Of a stretch of DNA of 64,000 nt, positions 27,926 to 37,160 are shown one piece after another; the stretch's first letter is position 1, and each line of letters opens with the position of its first letter. The stretch is from positions 608,501 to 672,500 of the forward strand of contig CP054689.1 in the NCBI GenBank assembly GCA_013348725.1, given 5' to 3'. The notes beneath the pieces are model-generated. The model ran no database searches. It saw only the letters and a list, made by a program, of their open reading frames with translations, and was not told the DNA's origin. Made by a program: the position numbers and the translations under genes. Source of the DNA: Ectothiorhodospiraceae bacterium 2226 (GTDB lineage: Bacteria > Pseudomonadota > Gammaproteobacteria > GCA-013348725).

Positions 27926-28774
27926 TCAGCCGTAGCGGCCCGTGATGTAGTCTTCCGTCGCCTTCTTGCGCGGATTGGTGAACAGCGTGAGCGTGTCGTC
28001 GAACTCCACCATCTCGCCGAGGTACATATAGGCCGTGTAGTCCGACACGCGCGCCGCCTGCTGCATGTTGTGCGTGACGATGACGATGGTGTACTGCTGC
28101 TTGAGCTCGTAGATCAGCTCCTCGATCTTGGCGGTGGAGATCGGGTCCAGGGCCGAGGCCGGTTCGTCGAGCAGGATCACCTCCGGCTCGATGGCCACCG
28201 CGCGCGCGATCACCAGACGCTGCTGCTGACCGCCGGACAGGCCGAAGGCGTTCTCGTGCAGACGGTCCTTCACCTCGTCCCACAGCGCCGCGCGGCGCAG
28301 CGATTGCTCCACCACCTCGTCCAGCACGCGGCGGTTGCGCACGCCCTGGATGCGCAGCCCGTAGGCCACATTCTCGTAGATGGACTTGGGAAACGGGTTG
28401 GGCTTCTGGAACACCATCCCGACGCGCCGACGCAGCTCGGCCACGTCCACGCCCTTGTCGTAGATGTTGGCGCCGTCGATCAGTACCTCGCCCTCGATGC
28501 GGCAGTTGTCCACCAGGTCGTTCATGCGGTTGAAACAGCGCAGCAGGGTGGACTTGCCGCAGCCGCTCGGCCCGATGAAGGCCGTCACGCGCTTGGCGGG
28601 AATGGTGAGCGTCACGTTGCGCAGCGCGTGCGTCTCGCCGTAGTAGAGATTGAGGCCCTTCACTTCCAGCCCCGGCGCCTCGTCGGCGAGGCGCAACCGC
28701 TTCTTGCGCGTGCCGCCCTCGAAGAACCGTGGCTTCAGATCGGCCTGGGCCGCGGGTAGGGTCTGATCGTTCAT
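27926..28774 (-). CDS. pstB: Phosphate ABC transporter ATPase
   Basis: This encodes 282 residues from ATG 28774, chosen because GAGGAG sits six bases before it; a longer reading to 28792 has no site. Walker [10 protein letters not shown], the PstB-typical CFNRMNDLV, signature [17 protein letters not shown], Walker [14 protein letters not shown] and the switch histidine in [13 protein letters not shown] are all present. It powers phosphate import through PstC-PstA. The N-terminal extension of about 35 residues before KGLNLYYGE is longer than in E. coli. Confidence 0.97.
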   Translation of the reverse strand: MNDQTLPAAQADLKPRFFEGGTRKKRLRLADEAPGLEVKGLNLYYGETHALRNVTLTIPAKRVTAFIGPSGCGKSTLLRCFNRMNDLVDNCRIEGEVLIDGANIYDKGVDVAELRRRVGMVFQKPNPFPKSIYENVAYGLRIQGVRNRRVLDEVVEQSLRRAALWDEVKDRLHENAFGLSGGQQQRLVIARAVAIEPEVILLDEPASALDPISTAKIEELIYELKQQYTIVIVTHNMQQAARVSDYTAYMYLGEMVEFDDTLTLFTNPRKKATEDYITGRYG

Positions 28775-28802
28775 GTCTTGCTCCTCGCGCACGGCCGGCG
28801 CG

Positions 28803-30467
28803 TCAGTCGCTCTCGGCGCGGTACTTCTCGCGCAGGTGATTACGGATACCGATGGCGGTCAGGTTCAGCACCACGATAATGGCCACCAGGGTCAGCGCGG
28901 TGGCGTACACCAAGGGACGCGCGGCCTCCACGTTCGGGCTCTGGAAGCCCACGTCGAAGATGTGGAAGCCCAGGTGCATGAACTTGCGCTCCAGGTGCAG
29001 GTAAGGGAAGTTGCCGTCCACCGGCAGGTTCGGCGCGAGCTTCACCACGCCGACCAGCATCAGCGGCGCCACCTCGCCCGCGGCGCGCGCCACCGCCAGG
29101 ATCAGCCCGGTCATCATGGCCGGCGCGGCCAGCGGCACTACGGTCTTCCACAGCGTCTCGGCCTTGGTGGCGCCGAGCGCCAGGCTGCCCTCGCGAATAC
29201 TGCGCGGGATGCGCGAGAGGCCTTCCTCGGTGGCTACGATCACCACCGGCAGGGTGAGCAGCGCCAGGGTGAGCGAGGCCCACATCAGGCCGGGCGTGCC
29301 GAAGGTCGGCGAAGGCAGCGCCTCGGGATAGAACAGCCGATCGAGGTTGCCGCCCAGGAAGTACACGAAGAAGCCCAGACCGAACACGCCGAACACGATC
29401 GACGGCACGCCGGCGAGGTTGTTCACCGAGATGCGGATCATGCGCGTCACCGCGCCCTGCTTGGCGTACTCGCGCAGGTAGATCGCGGCCAGCACGCCGA
29501 GCGGCGTGACCACGATCGACATCAGGATCACCATCAGCACCGTGCCGAAAATGGCCGGAAAGATACCGCCCTCGGTGTTGGCCTCGCGCGGTGTGCCGGC
29601 GAGAAAGCCCCATAGGCTCCGCGCATAGTGGCCGGTCTTCGCGACCGGCCCCATGGCGTTCGGTTGCCAGGCGCGCACGATGTGGGCGAGCGGCTGCTCG
29701 AGGCTGCGCCCGTCGGCGGTCTGCGTCACCACGCTGTCGCGCCGCGCGGCATCGTTCAGCGCATCCAAGCGCTCCTGAAACGCCGCGTACTCGCCGTGCA
29801 GCGCCTCGCGCTGCGCCGCGATCTCGGCACGGCGCGCCTCCCGCGTCAGCGCATCGAGTCCGCGATCGAGTTCCAAACGGCGCTCATCGAGGCGCAGGCG
29901 TTCCATGCGGTGGTTCACCGCGCCGATCTCGTAGCGCTCGATGCGGCGGATCTCCTCGGCCAGCGCATTGGCGCGCGCCAGGCGGGCCTGAAACTCCGGC
30001 CACGCCGCCTCGCCCTGCGCGACCTCGCTGCCGGCCTCCTTCACCGCCACCAGGTAGCCGTAGAAGTTGCCCCACTCGGTGCGCTCCATCACCACCGCTG
30101 GACCGGGCGTGCGCCACGCGTCGATCAGGTCGCCGATGAACCAGCCGAAATCGCGCCCCGTCAGGTCGCGGTTGCCCATCTTGATGAGGTGGCGCTGGAC
30201 CACCTCCTGACCCTCGGGCACCGAAAAACCGGCCTCGCGCAGCGCCGCGGCGGTCACCGTCTCGCTGCGCGAAAGCTCGCCGAGCACGCGCACGCTCTCG
30301 CCGCCCGGCTGCCGGTAGTCGAACTCATACACCGTGGCGGGCCAGAAGTGCCCCAAGCCGCGCACCCCGATCAACAGCAGCAGGCCGACCACCATCACCA
30401 CACTGATGGCGACCGCACCGGCGTGCAGCCAGATCCAGGGGGCACCACTCTTGAACCAGTCTTTCAC
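28803..30467 (-). CDS. pstA: Phosphate ABC transporter permease PstA, long form
   Basis: This encodes 554 residues, nearly twice E. coli PstA. The C-terminal 280 residues are the standard permease with six helices and the EAA-type loop [21 protein letters not shown]. The N-terminus has one helix (about 14-37) and then a periplasmic insert of about 200 residues with a charged coiled coil ([20 protein letters not shown] to about AALNDAARR). Long PstA and PstC forms occur in pseudomonads and relatives. It pairs with PstC in the inner membrane and starts 11 bases after the pstC stop. Confidence 0.95.
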   Translation of the reverse strand: MKDWFKSGAPWIWLHAGAVAISVVMVVGLLLLIGVRGLGHFWPATVYEFDYRQPGGESVRVLGELSRSETVTAAALREAGFSVPEGQEVVQRHLIKMGNRDLTGRDFGWFIGDLIDAWRTPGPAVVMERTEWGNFYGYLVAVKEAGSEVAQGEAAWPEFQARLARANALAEEIRRIERYEIGAVNHRMERLRLDERRLELDRGLDALTREARRAEIAAQREALHGEYAAFQERLDALNDAARRDSVVTQTADGRSLEQPLAHIVRAWQPNAMGPVAKTGHYARSLWGFLAGTPREANTEGGIFPAIFGTVLMVILMSIVVTPLGVLAAIYLREYAKQGAVTRMIRISVNNLAGVPSIVFGVFGLGFFVYFLGGNLDRLFYPEALPSPTFGTPGLMWASLTLALLTLPVVIVATEEGLSRIPRSIREGSLALGATKAETLWKTVVPLAAPAMMTGLILAVARAAGEVAPLMLVGVVKLAPNLPVDGNFPYLHLERKFMHLGFHIFDVGFQSPNVEAARPLVYATALTLVAIIVVLNLTAIGIRNHLREKYRAESD

Positions 30468-30478
30468 GTGCTATCCCC

Positions 30479-32776
30479 TTACAACGCCGCGTACTTGCGA
30501 CGCATGCGCTGCCGCACCACTTCGGCGACGGTATTGACCAGGAAGGTGAGCGCGAACAACACCAGCGCGGCGAGGAACAGGATGCGGAAGTGCGAACTGC
30601 CCACCGCCGTCTCCGGCATCTCCACGGCGATATTCGCCGACAGCGTGCGCATGCCCTCGAAGATGTTGAAGTTGACGATCGGGCTGTTGCCGGTCGCCAT
30701 GAGCACGATCATGGTCTCGCCCACCGCGCGGCCGAAGCCGATCATCACCGCCGAGAAGATGCCGGGGCTCGCGGTGAGCAGCACCACGCGCGTCACCGTC
30801 TGCCAGGGCGTGGCACCGAGCGCGAGCGAGCCCTGCGTGAGGTGCTTGGGCACGTTGAAGATGGCGTCCTCGGCGATGGAGAAGATGGTCGGGATGACCG
30901 CAAAGCCCATCGCGATGCCCACCACCATGGCGTTACGCTGGTCGTAGGTGATGCCGACATCGGTGAGCCACTGGCGCATGCTGCCGTCGAAGAACCAGAC
31001 CTCCAGCAGCGGGCTCAGCTGCACGCTCACCCAGCCCACCGCGAGCACCACCGGGATGAGCAGCGCGGCCTCCCAGCCACCGGGGATGGCGTGGCGCAGC
31101 CCGGCCGGCAGCCGCGTCCAGCCGAAGGCCAGCGCGAGCATCCCGAGCGGCATCAGCAACAGCACGCTGAACACCGCCGGCAGGTGATTCTCCAGGAACG
31201 GCGCCAGCCACAGCCCGGCGAGGAAACCGAGGATCACGGTCGGCAGCGCCTCCATGATCTCGATGGTCGGCTTCACCGCGCCGCGCATCTTGGGGCTCAT
31301 GAAGTACGCGGTATAAATCGCGCCCATGATCGCCAGCGGCATGGCGAACAGCATGGCGTAGAACGCCGCCTTCAGCGTGCCCAGACTGAGCGGCACCAGG
31401 CTGAACTTGGGCTCGAACTCGTCGGTGGCCGAGGAGGACTGCCACACATAGTCGGGACCGCCGCGCCCCTCGTACCAGACCTTGCGCCACAACGCGCTGA
31501 AGGATATCTCCGGGTGCGGGTTGCTGAGGCGGTGGTACTGGAGGGTATTGTCGGCCTCCAGCACGAACAGTCCGTTGTTGCGCGGCGCGATGGCCAGCCC
31601 CGCGATCGGGGCCTCGGCGAGGCGCTGACGCAGCACGGTGCGCGCCGAGGTCGGGTAGTGCAGCGCCACCTCGCCCTCGGCATCGGCGGTGGCGAAGCCC
31701 TTGCGCGCATGCTCCGGGACGATGGTGGTCACCGCGGCCCCGTGGGCCGGGAAGCTGCGCACATGCGCGAGGCGGCCGAGGTTGTCGGCGCCGCGCACCA
31801 AAAACCACTGCGACACGCTGCCCTCGGAGCCGCCGACAATGATCGACACGGTGCCGAGCACAAACTCCAGCGCCGTCACCGAGGCGTCCTCCCGCGTCAG
31901 CACGCGGCGGCTATCCACCAGGCGCGCCTGGGCCGGGTTGCTCACGTCGTAATAGTGCAGCATGCCCTCGGCGTCGCCGACGTAAAGGTTGCGCATGGCG
32001 CCGTCCACCAGCAGGCGCGTGGCCGAGGCGGGCGGCGCGGGCAACACGTAGCTCGCGCGGCGGGTGACGGTCTCGCCGGTCATGAACGAGGTGGTGGCGG
32101 TGTACTGCACCAGCAGCAGGCGCCGGTCGGCGGTCACTGCCGCGACCGTGGTGCCGCGCGTGCCTTCCTGCACCGCGAGCGACACCAGCGCCGCGCCGCC
32201 CTCGTCCACGACCACCGGCTCCTCGCCCAGCGGAAAGTCCAGCCGCGGGCTCACCTGCCGCACGTCGTCGGGATAGCTGATGTCGTAGGCATACTGCACC
32301 ACCACCGCACGACCGTCGGAGAGCCCGAAGGCCAGCAGTCCGGTGCGCGGCTCTGCCGCCGCCACGCTCACCACCTCCACCCCCTGGGGCACCGGCAGGG
32401 CATGCTCGGCCAGCACCCGCCCGGTGTCGGGCACGAAGAAGGTCACCTGCCCCGTCGGACTGAAGCGCGTGCCCACCTCCCGGTGCCGGTCCATGGCGAG
32501 GTACGCGGTCTGCGCCGGCCCCGTGCCCGGCACGGTGTAGCTCGCCACCGGGGTAATCGAGGCGGCGCGGAACATGGGCACCACTTCGCTCATGAGGTAG
32601 ACGAAGATCAGCGCCAGCGCGCCGATCACGCTGTACCCACCCAGCGCCACGCCATAGCGGGCGACCAAGTCTTTGACCCCGCGCCAGCGGCGCAGGCGCC
32701 GACGGGCGGCGGCATCCGGCAAGGCGGGTCGCGCGGTGGAGGGGGCGGACGCCCCGGCAGCTTGCAGATCGCTCAT
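30479..32776 (-). CDS. pstC: Phosphate ABC transporter permease PstC, long form
   Basis: This encodes 765 residues against about 320 in E. coli. After a helix at about 48-70, roughly 380 periplasmic residues form repeated strand-rich segments (for example LLAFGLSDGRAVVVQY, LYVGDAEGMLHYYD, GFATADAEGEVALHYP) that look like a beta-propeller. The permease core follows, with the loop SLALGATPWQTVTRVVLLTASPG. The extracytoplasmic part may dock a binding protein or the PstA insert (inference). It is first in the operon. No pstS is in the window. Confidence 0.94.
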   Translation of the reverse strand: MSDLQAAGASAPSTARPALPDAAARRRLRRWRGVKDLVARYGVALGGYSVIGALALIFVYLMSEVVPMFRAASITPVASYTVPGTGPAQTAYLAMDRHREVGTRFSPTGQVTFFVPDTGRVLAEHALPVPQGVEVVSVAAAEPRTGLLAFGLSDGRAVVVQYAYDISYPDDVRQVSPRLDFPLGEEPVVVDEGGAALVSLAVQEGTRGTTVAAVTADRRLLLVQYTATTSFMTGETVTRRASYVLPAPPASATRLLVDGAMRNLYVGDAEGMLHYYDVSNPAQARLVDSRRVLTREDASVTALEFVLGTVSIIVGGSEGSVSQWFLVRGADNLGRLAHVRSFPAHGAAVTTIVPEHARKGFATADAEGEVALHYPTSARTVLRQRLAEAPIAGLAIAPRNNGLFVLEADNTLQYHRLSNPHPEISFSALWRKVWYEGRGGPDYVWQSSSATDEFEPKFSLVPLSLGTLKAAFYAMLFAMPLAIMGAIYTAYFMSPKMRGAVKPTIEIMEALPTVILGFLAGLWLAPFLENHLPAVFSVLLLMPLGMLALAFGWTRLPAGLRHAIPGGWEAALLIPVVLAVGWVSVQLSPLLEVWFFDGSMRQWLTDVGITYDQRNAMVVGIAMGFAVIPTIFSIAEDAIFNVPKHLTQGSLALGATPWQTVTRVVLLTASPGIFSAVMIGFGRAVGETMIVLMATGNSPIVNFNIFEGMRTLSANIAVEMPETAVGSSHFRILFLAALVLFALTFLVNTVAEVVRQRMRRKYAAL

Positions 32777-32822
32777 GGGAAAACCGGTGGTCGAATCATG
32801 CGCGCCACCTTAGTGCGGGTTT

Positions 32823-32840
32823 GTTACGCGCGTGTGACAG
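32823..32840 (-). promoter_or_regulatory. Weak Pho-box-like site upstream of pstC
   Basis: On the reverse strand CTGTCAC is followed after four bases by GCGTAAC, which is the spacing of a Pho box. The first half matches the consensus well and the second only 4 of 7. It lies 47 bases before the pstC start, so the position is right but the match is marginal. Confidence 0.3.
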
Positions 32841-32846
32841 GACCAA

Positions 32847-32879
32847 ACGAAAAAGGCCCGTCCGCAATGCGGACCGGCC
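32847..32879 (-). terminator. Terminator-like hairpin with no gene in front of it
   Basis: GGCCCGTCCGC (32855-32865) pairs with 32869-32879 with one mismatch and a 3-base loop. On the reverse strand it is followed by TTTTTCG. No convincing reverse-strand gene ends nearby; the 32880-33505 stretch looks non-coding. Confidence 0.65.
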
Positions 32880-33505
32880 CCCTTGATTCCGGTGGGTACC
32901 AGGGGCGTCAGCTGCCTACGACCGTCGTCCTTGGTAATGATCACGGCGCCGAGCGCGGGCGCGGTGCAGAAGGTGATCGAGCGGCCCTCCTGCACAGGAG
33001 CGCCCCCCCTCAATACGCCAATCGCCCCAGGGCGGCGCACTTCCCTCGCCTGCTGTGCGAATCGAAGATCGAGCTCCACCACACTTCCGAAGGTGTAGGT
33101 TCATTGCGGCAAGCTGCGCCAGCCTTGAACACTTCGCCGAAACGTCGAAGCGCGCGCAGCATCCACGTGGTCTCACGTCTCCCCGCCGTAGCGCGTGCGC
33201 CCGGGTATGCGCAGCGGCCGTCTTCGCTCGGCAACCCCGCTGTGTTGGTGAAGGTCGGCATCCGCACCTTTTATACTTTTTTCGACTCCGATATTGTCCG
33301 ACTTCGGCTGCACTTGTTTTTTTTACAACAAGTACTTCACTTAACGTACAGGACTCCAACCCCTAGCAACATACCGAGCAGCGCGGCAAAGAACCGGCGG
33401 CGGAGCCGACTCTTATTCCATGCGCCCCTCGTCGGGGGTTCTCCTGCATATAACGGAAGGGTTACGCACAAGCGCGCCCAAAAGAAGAAACAAGGAGGAT
33501 TCGAC
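32880..33505. other. Gene-poor, A+T-richer spacer
   Basis: About 625 bases carry no open frame with a credible ribosome site or protein-like composition. It holds a TATACT box at 33272-33277, an eight-T run inside the inverted repeat ACTTGT/ACAAGT (33312-33333), and the leader of the rhodanese gene. Composition is lower in G+C than on either side. I see no transposase, tRNA or recognisable RNA. Confidence 0.5.
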
Positions 33506-34225
33506 GTGAAAAGATCAATAATTCACAACACCCTTGCGACAATGGCTACCGCCATCACCTTGGCATTTGGGAGCACCGCCCATGCGAACGAGGAACCCCC
33601 ATGCCCGTTCGACGAAAGCCGGTCGGGTCTCTGTGGCTACTACCATTCCCAAATCAGTCCTGCAGAGGCCTACGTCAATGCGATTCTGAACCGCGGCAAT
33701 GCGACGCGCCCTTCCGACGGGCCGGTGATTCTTGATGTGCGGAGCACGCCTGAATACAAGGCGGGGCATCCGAAGCATGCATACAACATCCCGTATCCCT
33801 TCATCTATCAGCACTGTGAAGAGCGGCACCCGGACGGCGCCTGCGCCGGCGGCGGCGCCCGCATCCTCCAGGACGACACGGCATTCGTCACCTATGTACA
33901 GAACCTCGTTCCTGACAAGGACACCCCGATCTACATGCTGTGCCGCACCGGCGTACGCAGCGTCGCTGCATCGAACCTGCTCACGGATGCAGGCTACACA
34001 CACGTGCGGAACATCTGGGAAGGCTTCGTGGGCATTTACCTGACGGCCCCGAAGGTACAGGAGGACGGCACCATCGCTGTTCAGGCCGTTGATCTCAACC
34101 ACGACGGTGTCCTTGACGACCGCGACAAGAACGGCTGGCGCTATCACTACGGCTTGCCCTATGAGACGCGCCTGCTGCCCCACCTGATCTACAAGGACAT
34201 GGCCTATCTGTACGACTGGGACTGA
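33506..34225 (+). CDS. Secreted rhodanese-like protein with EF-hand loop
   Basis: This encodes 239 residues from a GTG at 33506, chosen because AAGGAGG lies seven bases before it. A signal peptide ends near GSTAHA. The rhodanese domain has PVILDVRSTPEYKAGHPKHA and the active-site loop CRTGVRS with C146. Near the C-terminus D196-L-N-H-D-G-V-L-D-D-R-D207 matches a canonical 12-residue calcium-binding EF-hand loop. Cys33, Cys43, Cys104 and Cys113 could form disulfides. It would move or bind sulfane sulfur outside the cytoplasm (inference). Codon use is less G+C-biased than in the surrounding genes. Confidence 0.88.
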   Translation: MKRSIIHNTLATMATAITLAFGSTAHANEEPPCPFDESRSGLCGYYHSQISPAEAYVNAILNRGNATRPSDGPVILDVRSTPEYKAGHPKHAYNIPYPFIYQHCEERHPDGACAGGGARILQDDTAFVTYVQNLVPDKDTPIYMLCRTGVRSVAASNLLTDAGYTHVRNIWEGFVGIYLTAPKVQEDGTIAVQAVDLNHDGVLDDRDKNGWRYHYGLPYETRLLPHLIYKDMAYLYDWD

Positions 34226-34237
34226 CTGCTCGGAAGG

Positions 34238-34271
34238 TCAAGAGACCCCGCGTTCTCGCGGGGTCTCTTGA
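34238..34271. terminator. Perfect 15-base hairpin after the rhodanese gene
   Basis: TCAAGAGACCCCGCG (34238-34252) and its exact complement (34257-34271) flank the loop TTCT. Neither side has a T run, so it may be a processed 3' end or two-way barrier rather than a standard intrinsic terminator. The remaining 34272-34507 stretch shows nothing recognisable. Confidence 0.6.
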
Positions 34272-34507
34272 CGTAGGGCGCGAAGACTGAGCGCCGAGAA
34301 GGTCGCACCCTCCGGGATCGGCGAGACGTACACGTGTAGATCAAGGTGTTCCTAATTCGCCGGAGCAAACTGCGCGACGAGCTTCTGAGCAGCGAGAGCT
34401 GCGAACGGAGTCGCGCGCGTCCCGACCTGCGAGCCCATAATCCAGCGCCACTGTTTCGTCGAGGCGACCATCGACCGCCGACACTGGCGCATCGGCAGGG
34501 CGAAGCG

Positions 34508-35062
34508 CTATCGAGGGGTGCTGCCCAACCGTTCGTCCATCTCCACGGCCTGCTCCATCGCCTGATAGTCGCGTGGAGACAGATTGGGCATGTATTCAAG
34601 GAAGGCGACGATGGCCCAGAGGTCTTCGTCGTCCTCGGTGAGGCGCCAAGCGGGCATGCCGGTCATCTTGATGCCGTACTTGGTGATCCAGAACAGCTCC
34701 GCCGAGGTCCATTTGCGCGGCGCGTCGACCAGGGGCGGGGCGGGCGGCCAGAGGCCGAGACCGAGGTCTTCGGGGGCGACGCCCGGTGCGCCGTGGCAGT
34801 ACACGCACTCCTGGCGGAAATGCACAAAGCCGCGACGAATGAGTGCGTCGCCGCCAAGCTCCGGCGCCTCGATATTGGCGGCGCGGCGCTTCACCGAATG
34901 CTCCATGGTGGTCTGCATGACCCAGCGCACGGGGCGCGTATGCGGCTCGGTGGCGGCGATATCGTAGATGCCGGAGTAGATGAAGGCGACGCCACCCCCG
35001 GCCGCCAGGAGCACGAAAACGGCGAGCGCGAGCAGCACCTGTCGCCAACCGAGAGTAATCAT
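34508..35062 (-). CDS. Membrane-anchored class I cytochrome c
   Basis: This encodes 184 residues. One N-terminal helix (about 8-30) acts as an uncleaved anchor. The haem site is CVYCH at 86-90, and M136 in KMTGMPAW is the probable sixth ligand, with the usual LWAIVAFLEYMP helix after it. It faces the periplasm and would carry electrons for a quinol or sulfur-compound oxidase (inference). It is convergent with the secreted rhodanese. The last 20 residues after PNLSPRDYQ are charged. Confidence 0.9.
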   Translation of the reverse strand: MITLGWRQVLLALAVFVLLAAGGGVAFIYSGIYDIAATEPHTRPVRWVMQTTMEHSVKRRAANIEAPELGGDALIRRGFVHFRQECVYCHGAPGVAPEDLGLGLWPPAPPLVDAPRKWTSAELFWITKYGIKMTGMPAWRLTEDDEDLWAIVAFLEYMPNLSPRDYQAMEQAVEMDERLGSTPR

Positions 35063-35156
35063 ATGCCTGCCGCCACGTTCGACCTCGACACCCGCGCTAA
35101 GCCGCTTCGGCCAGAGTCTAGCAGGCGCTTGAAGCCTCTCCCCTTCACGAGGCCCG

Positions 35157-36821
35157 CTAGTGCGGCGGCACCAGCTCGTCCTCGGCGGGCGCAGTGCGTC
35201 CCGGGCGGACGACCACCCGATTGCGACCGGCCGCCTTGGCTTGATAGAGCGCCTCGTCGGCCACCTCGATCAGCATGTGCATGTCGTTATCGCCGTCGGG
35301 AACCATCGTGGCCACTCCGACACTGACGGTGACGTGCGCCAGCGCGTCATCCCGCGCCTCCAGACGCAGTTTGGCGACGCACGCGCGTATGCGCTCGGCC
35401 ACCAGCCGCGCGCCGGCGAGCTCGGTGTTCGGTAGCAGCACGGCGAACGCGTCGCCGCCGTAGCGTGCCAGCAAGTCACTCGGCCGGCATACAGAGGCAC
35501 GCAAGGCCGCCGCCACTTGGCGCAGACACTCGTCGCCGGCCGGATGGCCATGCCGGTCGTTGTGTTGACTGAAGTGGTCGATGTCGGTCATCAACAGACT
35601 GAGCGGCCGACGCTCGCGGTCGCAGCGCGCCCACTCTCGCGCCAGCGCGCCTTCGAAGTAGCGGTGGTTCGCCAAGCCGGTCAGCCCGTCCTGCATGGAG
35701 AGTTGTTTGAGCACGTGATTGGCATGCTCGAGCTCGCGCGTAAGACTAATCAGGCGGGTCTGCGAGGCCCGCAGTTGCCAATTGATGCGCAGGATATGGA
35801 GCGCCGTCGCAACCGACAGCAGCACCGCGAGCGCGAGGACGATCAGCCAGTAACCGTACTGGCGCACCAAGCTGCCCAACTCGATGTCCTCAACGCTATC
35901 GTACGGGGCGACACGCAACTCCCGCAGCAGTTCGTGCACGGCGGTGTAATCCAACGGCATCGTCCAGCCTGCCGAGCGGCTGGCGCGCGCCTCCGGGCCG
36001 TCGGACGGGAGCTGCAGCAGCGCCGTGCCGACCCGGTGTGCGAGCTCCTCATTGGTGCGTGCAGTGCGCGCGAACGCCCATTCGGGATAAAGACGGGTGC
36101 TGAGCAGAAACGGGAAACCCGCCGCCTCCTGGCGATTGATGATCTTGAAATCCTCAAGCGCGATCAGTCCTTCGCCGGCCATGCGCTCCAGGGTATCGGT
36201 CCGCACGGTACCGGCATCGACTACGCCGTTGCGCACTGCAAACACGATGCCATCTTGCGGAAGACCCGCGAAGGCGACGTGGGCGAGATCGCGGGCCGGG
36301 TCCAGCCCCGCGTCGCGCATCTCGCGCAACGCCATCAAATAGCCGCCGAAGGCGTCCGGCCGCACCGCCATGAACGACTTGCCGCGCAAATCGGCGAGCG
36401 AGGCGATGTCGGTGCGGTCGGCGCGGGTGAAGATCACCGCGCCGAAGCGCGTGTAGGACTGCCCCTGGCGCAAATTGCGCAGCGTCAGCAGGCGCGTCAC
36501 GCCGTGGTGGGCTTCCAGCGCGGCATAGGATCCGGGATTGGTGATGACGAAATCGACGTGGCCCTGCGCGACGGCCGGGCCGATGGTGCTGTTGGTGAGT
36601 GGGACGACGATGAACTCGCGGCCCGGGATAGTGCGCGTGAGATAGGCGGCGGTCGGCCGCCACGCATACAACGCCGCTTCGCTGCCGCGGTGTGCCAACA
36701 CGCCGATGCGCACCACCGAGCGCTCGTGGGCGCCCGCATCCGCATCTGCCAATGCGGCCCGCGGGGCCGGCAGGAGCGCCAGCAGTAGCGCTGTGATCAG
36801 CCACGGTTTGTGCGCGCGCAT
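35157..36821 (-). CDS. Sensor diguanylate cyclase with PhnD-type binding domain
   Basis: This encodes 554 residues. A signal peptide is at about 1-25 and a periplasmic PhnD/TtrS-like solute-binding domain at about 37-305 (VRIGVLAHRGSEAALYAW, VDFVITNPGSY, VDAGTVRTDTLERMAGEG). A helix lies at about 323-345, then a short coiled coil, then GGDEF from about 372. The signature is YGGDAF (454-459), with Ala where Glu is usual; metal-site D413 in DIDHF is kept, and an inhibitory RxxD site (RPSD, 446-449) lies five residues upstream. It presumably senses an anion and makes cyclic di-GMP, if the variant is active. Confidence 0.92.
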   Translation of the reverse strand: MRAHKPWLITALLLALLPAPRAALADADAGAHERSVVRIGVLAHRGSEAALYAWRPTAAYLTRTIPGREFIVVPLTNSTIGPAVAQGHVDFVITNPGSYAALEAHHGVTRLLTLRNLRQGQSYTRFGAVIFTRADRTDIASLADLRGKSFMAVRPDAFGGYLMALREMRDAGLDPARDLAHVAFAGLPQDGIVFAVRNGVVDAGTVRTDTLERMAGEGLIALEDFKIINRQEAAGFPFLLSTRLYPEWAFARTARTNEELAHRVGTALLQLPSDGPEARASRSAGWTMPLDYTAVHELLRELRVAPYDSVEDIELGSLVRQYGYWLIVLALAVLLSVATALHILRINWQLRASQTRLISLTRELEHANHVLKQLSMQDGLTGLANHRYFEGALAREWARCDRERRPLSLLMTDIDHFSQHNDRHGHPAGDECLRQVAAALRASVCRPSDLLARYGGDAFAVLLPNTELAGARLVAERIRACVAKLRLEARDDALAHVTVSVGVATMVPDGDNDMHMLIEVADEALYQAKAAGRNRVVVRPGRTAPAEDELVPPH

Positions 36822-37160
36822 ACCCCCTCCAGGCCGCGACGGCTACGGTAAGGGTCTGAACCAATCCATCCAGGATTTCACGACCCACGCATAGCGAAAG
36901 CGCGGTCTTCACTTTGCTCCGCGCGCAACTCCTTGGCGTCGACCACGGCGGCACATCCCGGCCTCGCCCGCGGATCAAACGCGCAACGTCTCGATCCGGC
37001 GCAGCCTAGCGGATGTACCGCGTCGGCAACGTGCAGGGTAGCCCTTATTCGAGATTTTGCTCCTGTCACGCTATGCCTACGCCGAGAGCGGGTCAAGCAC
37101 GCCGTGCACCGCGTGAACTATGTTGTTTGGATCACGGGTCATCATGGAGGATGCTGCGCC
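36822..37160. other. Divergent intergenic region, nothing recognised
   Basis: The 339 bases separate two divergent genes. The only notable element is GGAGG at 37147-37151, the probable ribosome site of the downstream SDR gene. I see no operator, RNA or repeat. Confidence 0.4.

Noticed and set aside
32810-33359. Reverse-strand open frames of 90 and 147 codons in the spacer upstream of pstC
   Set aside because: They overlap each other and the terminator-like hairpin, have no ribosome site and resemble no family I know. A decayed gene cannot be excluded.
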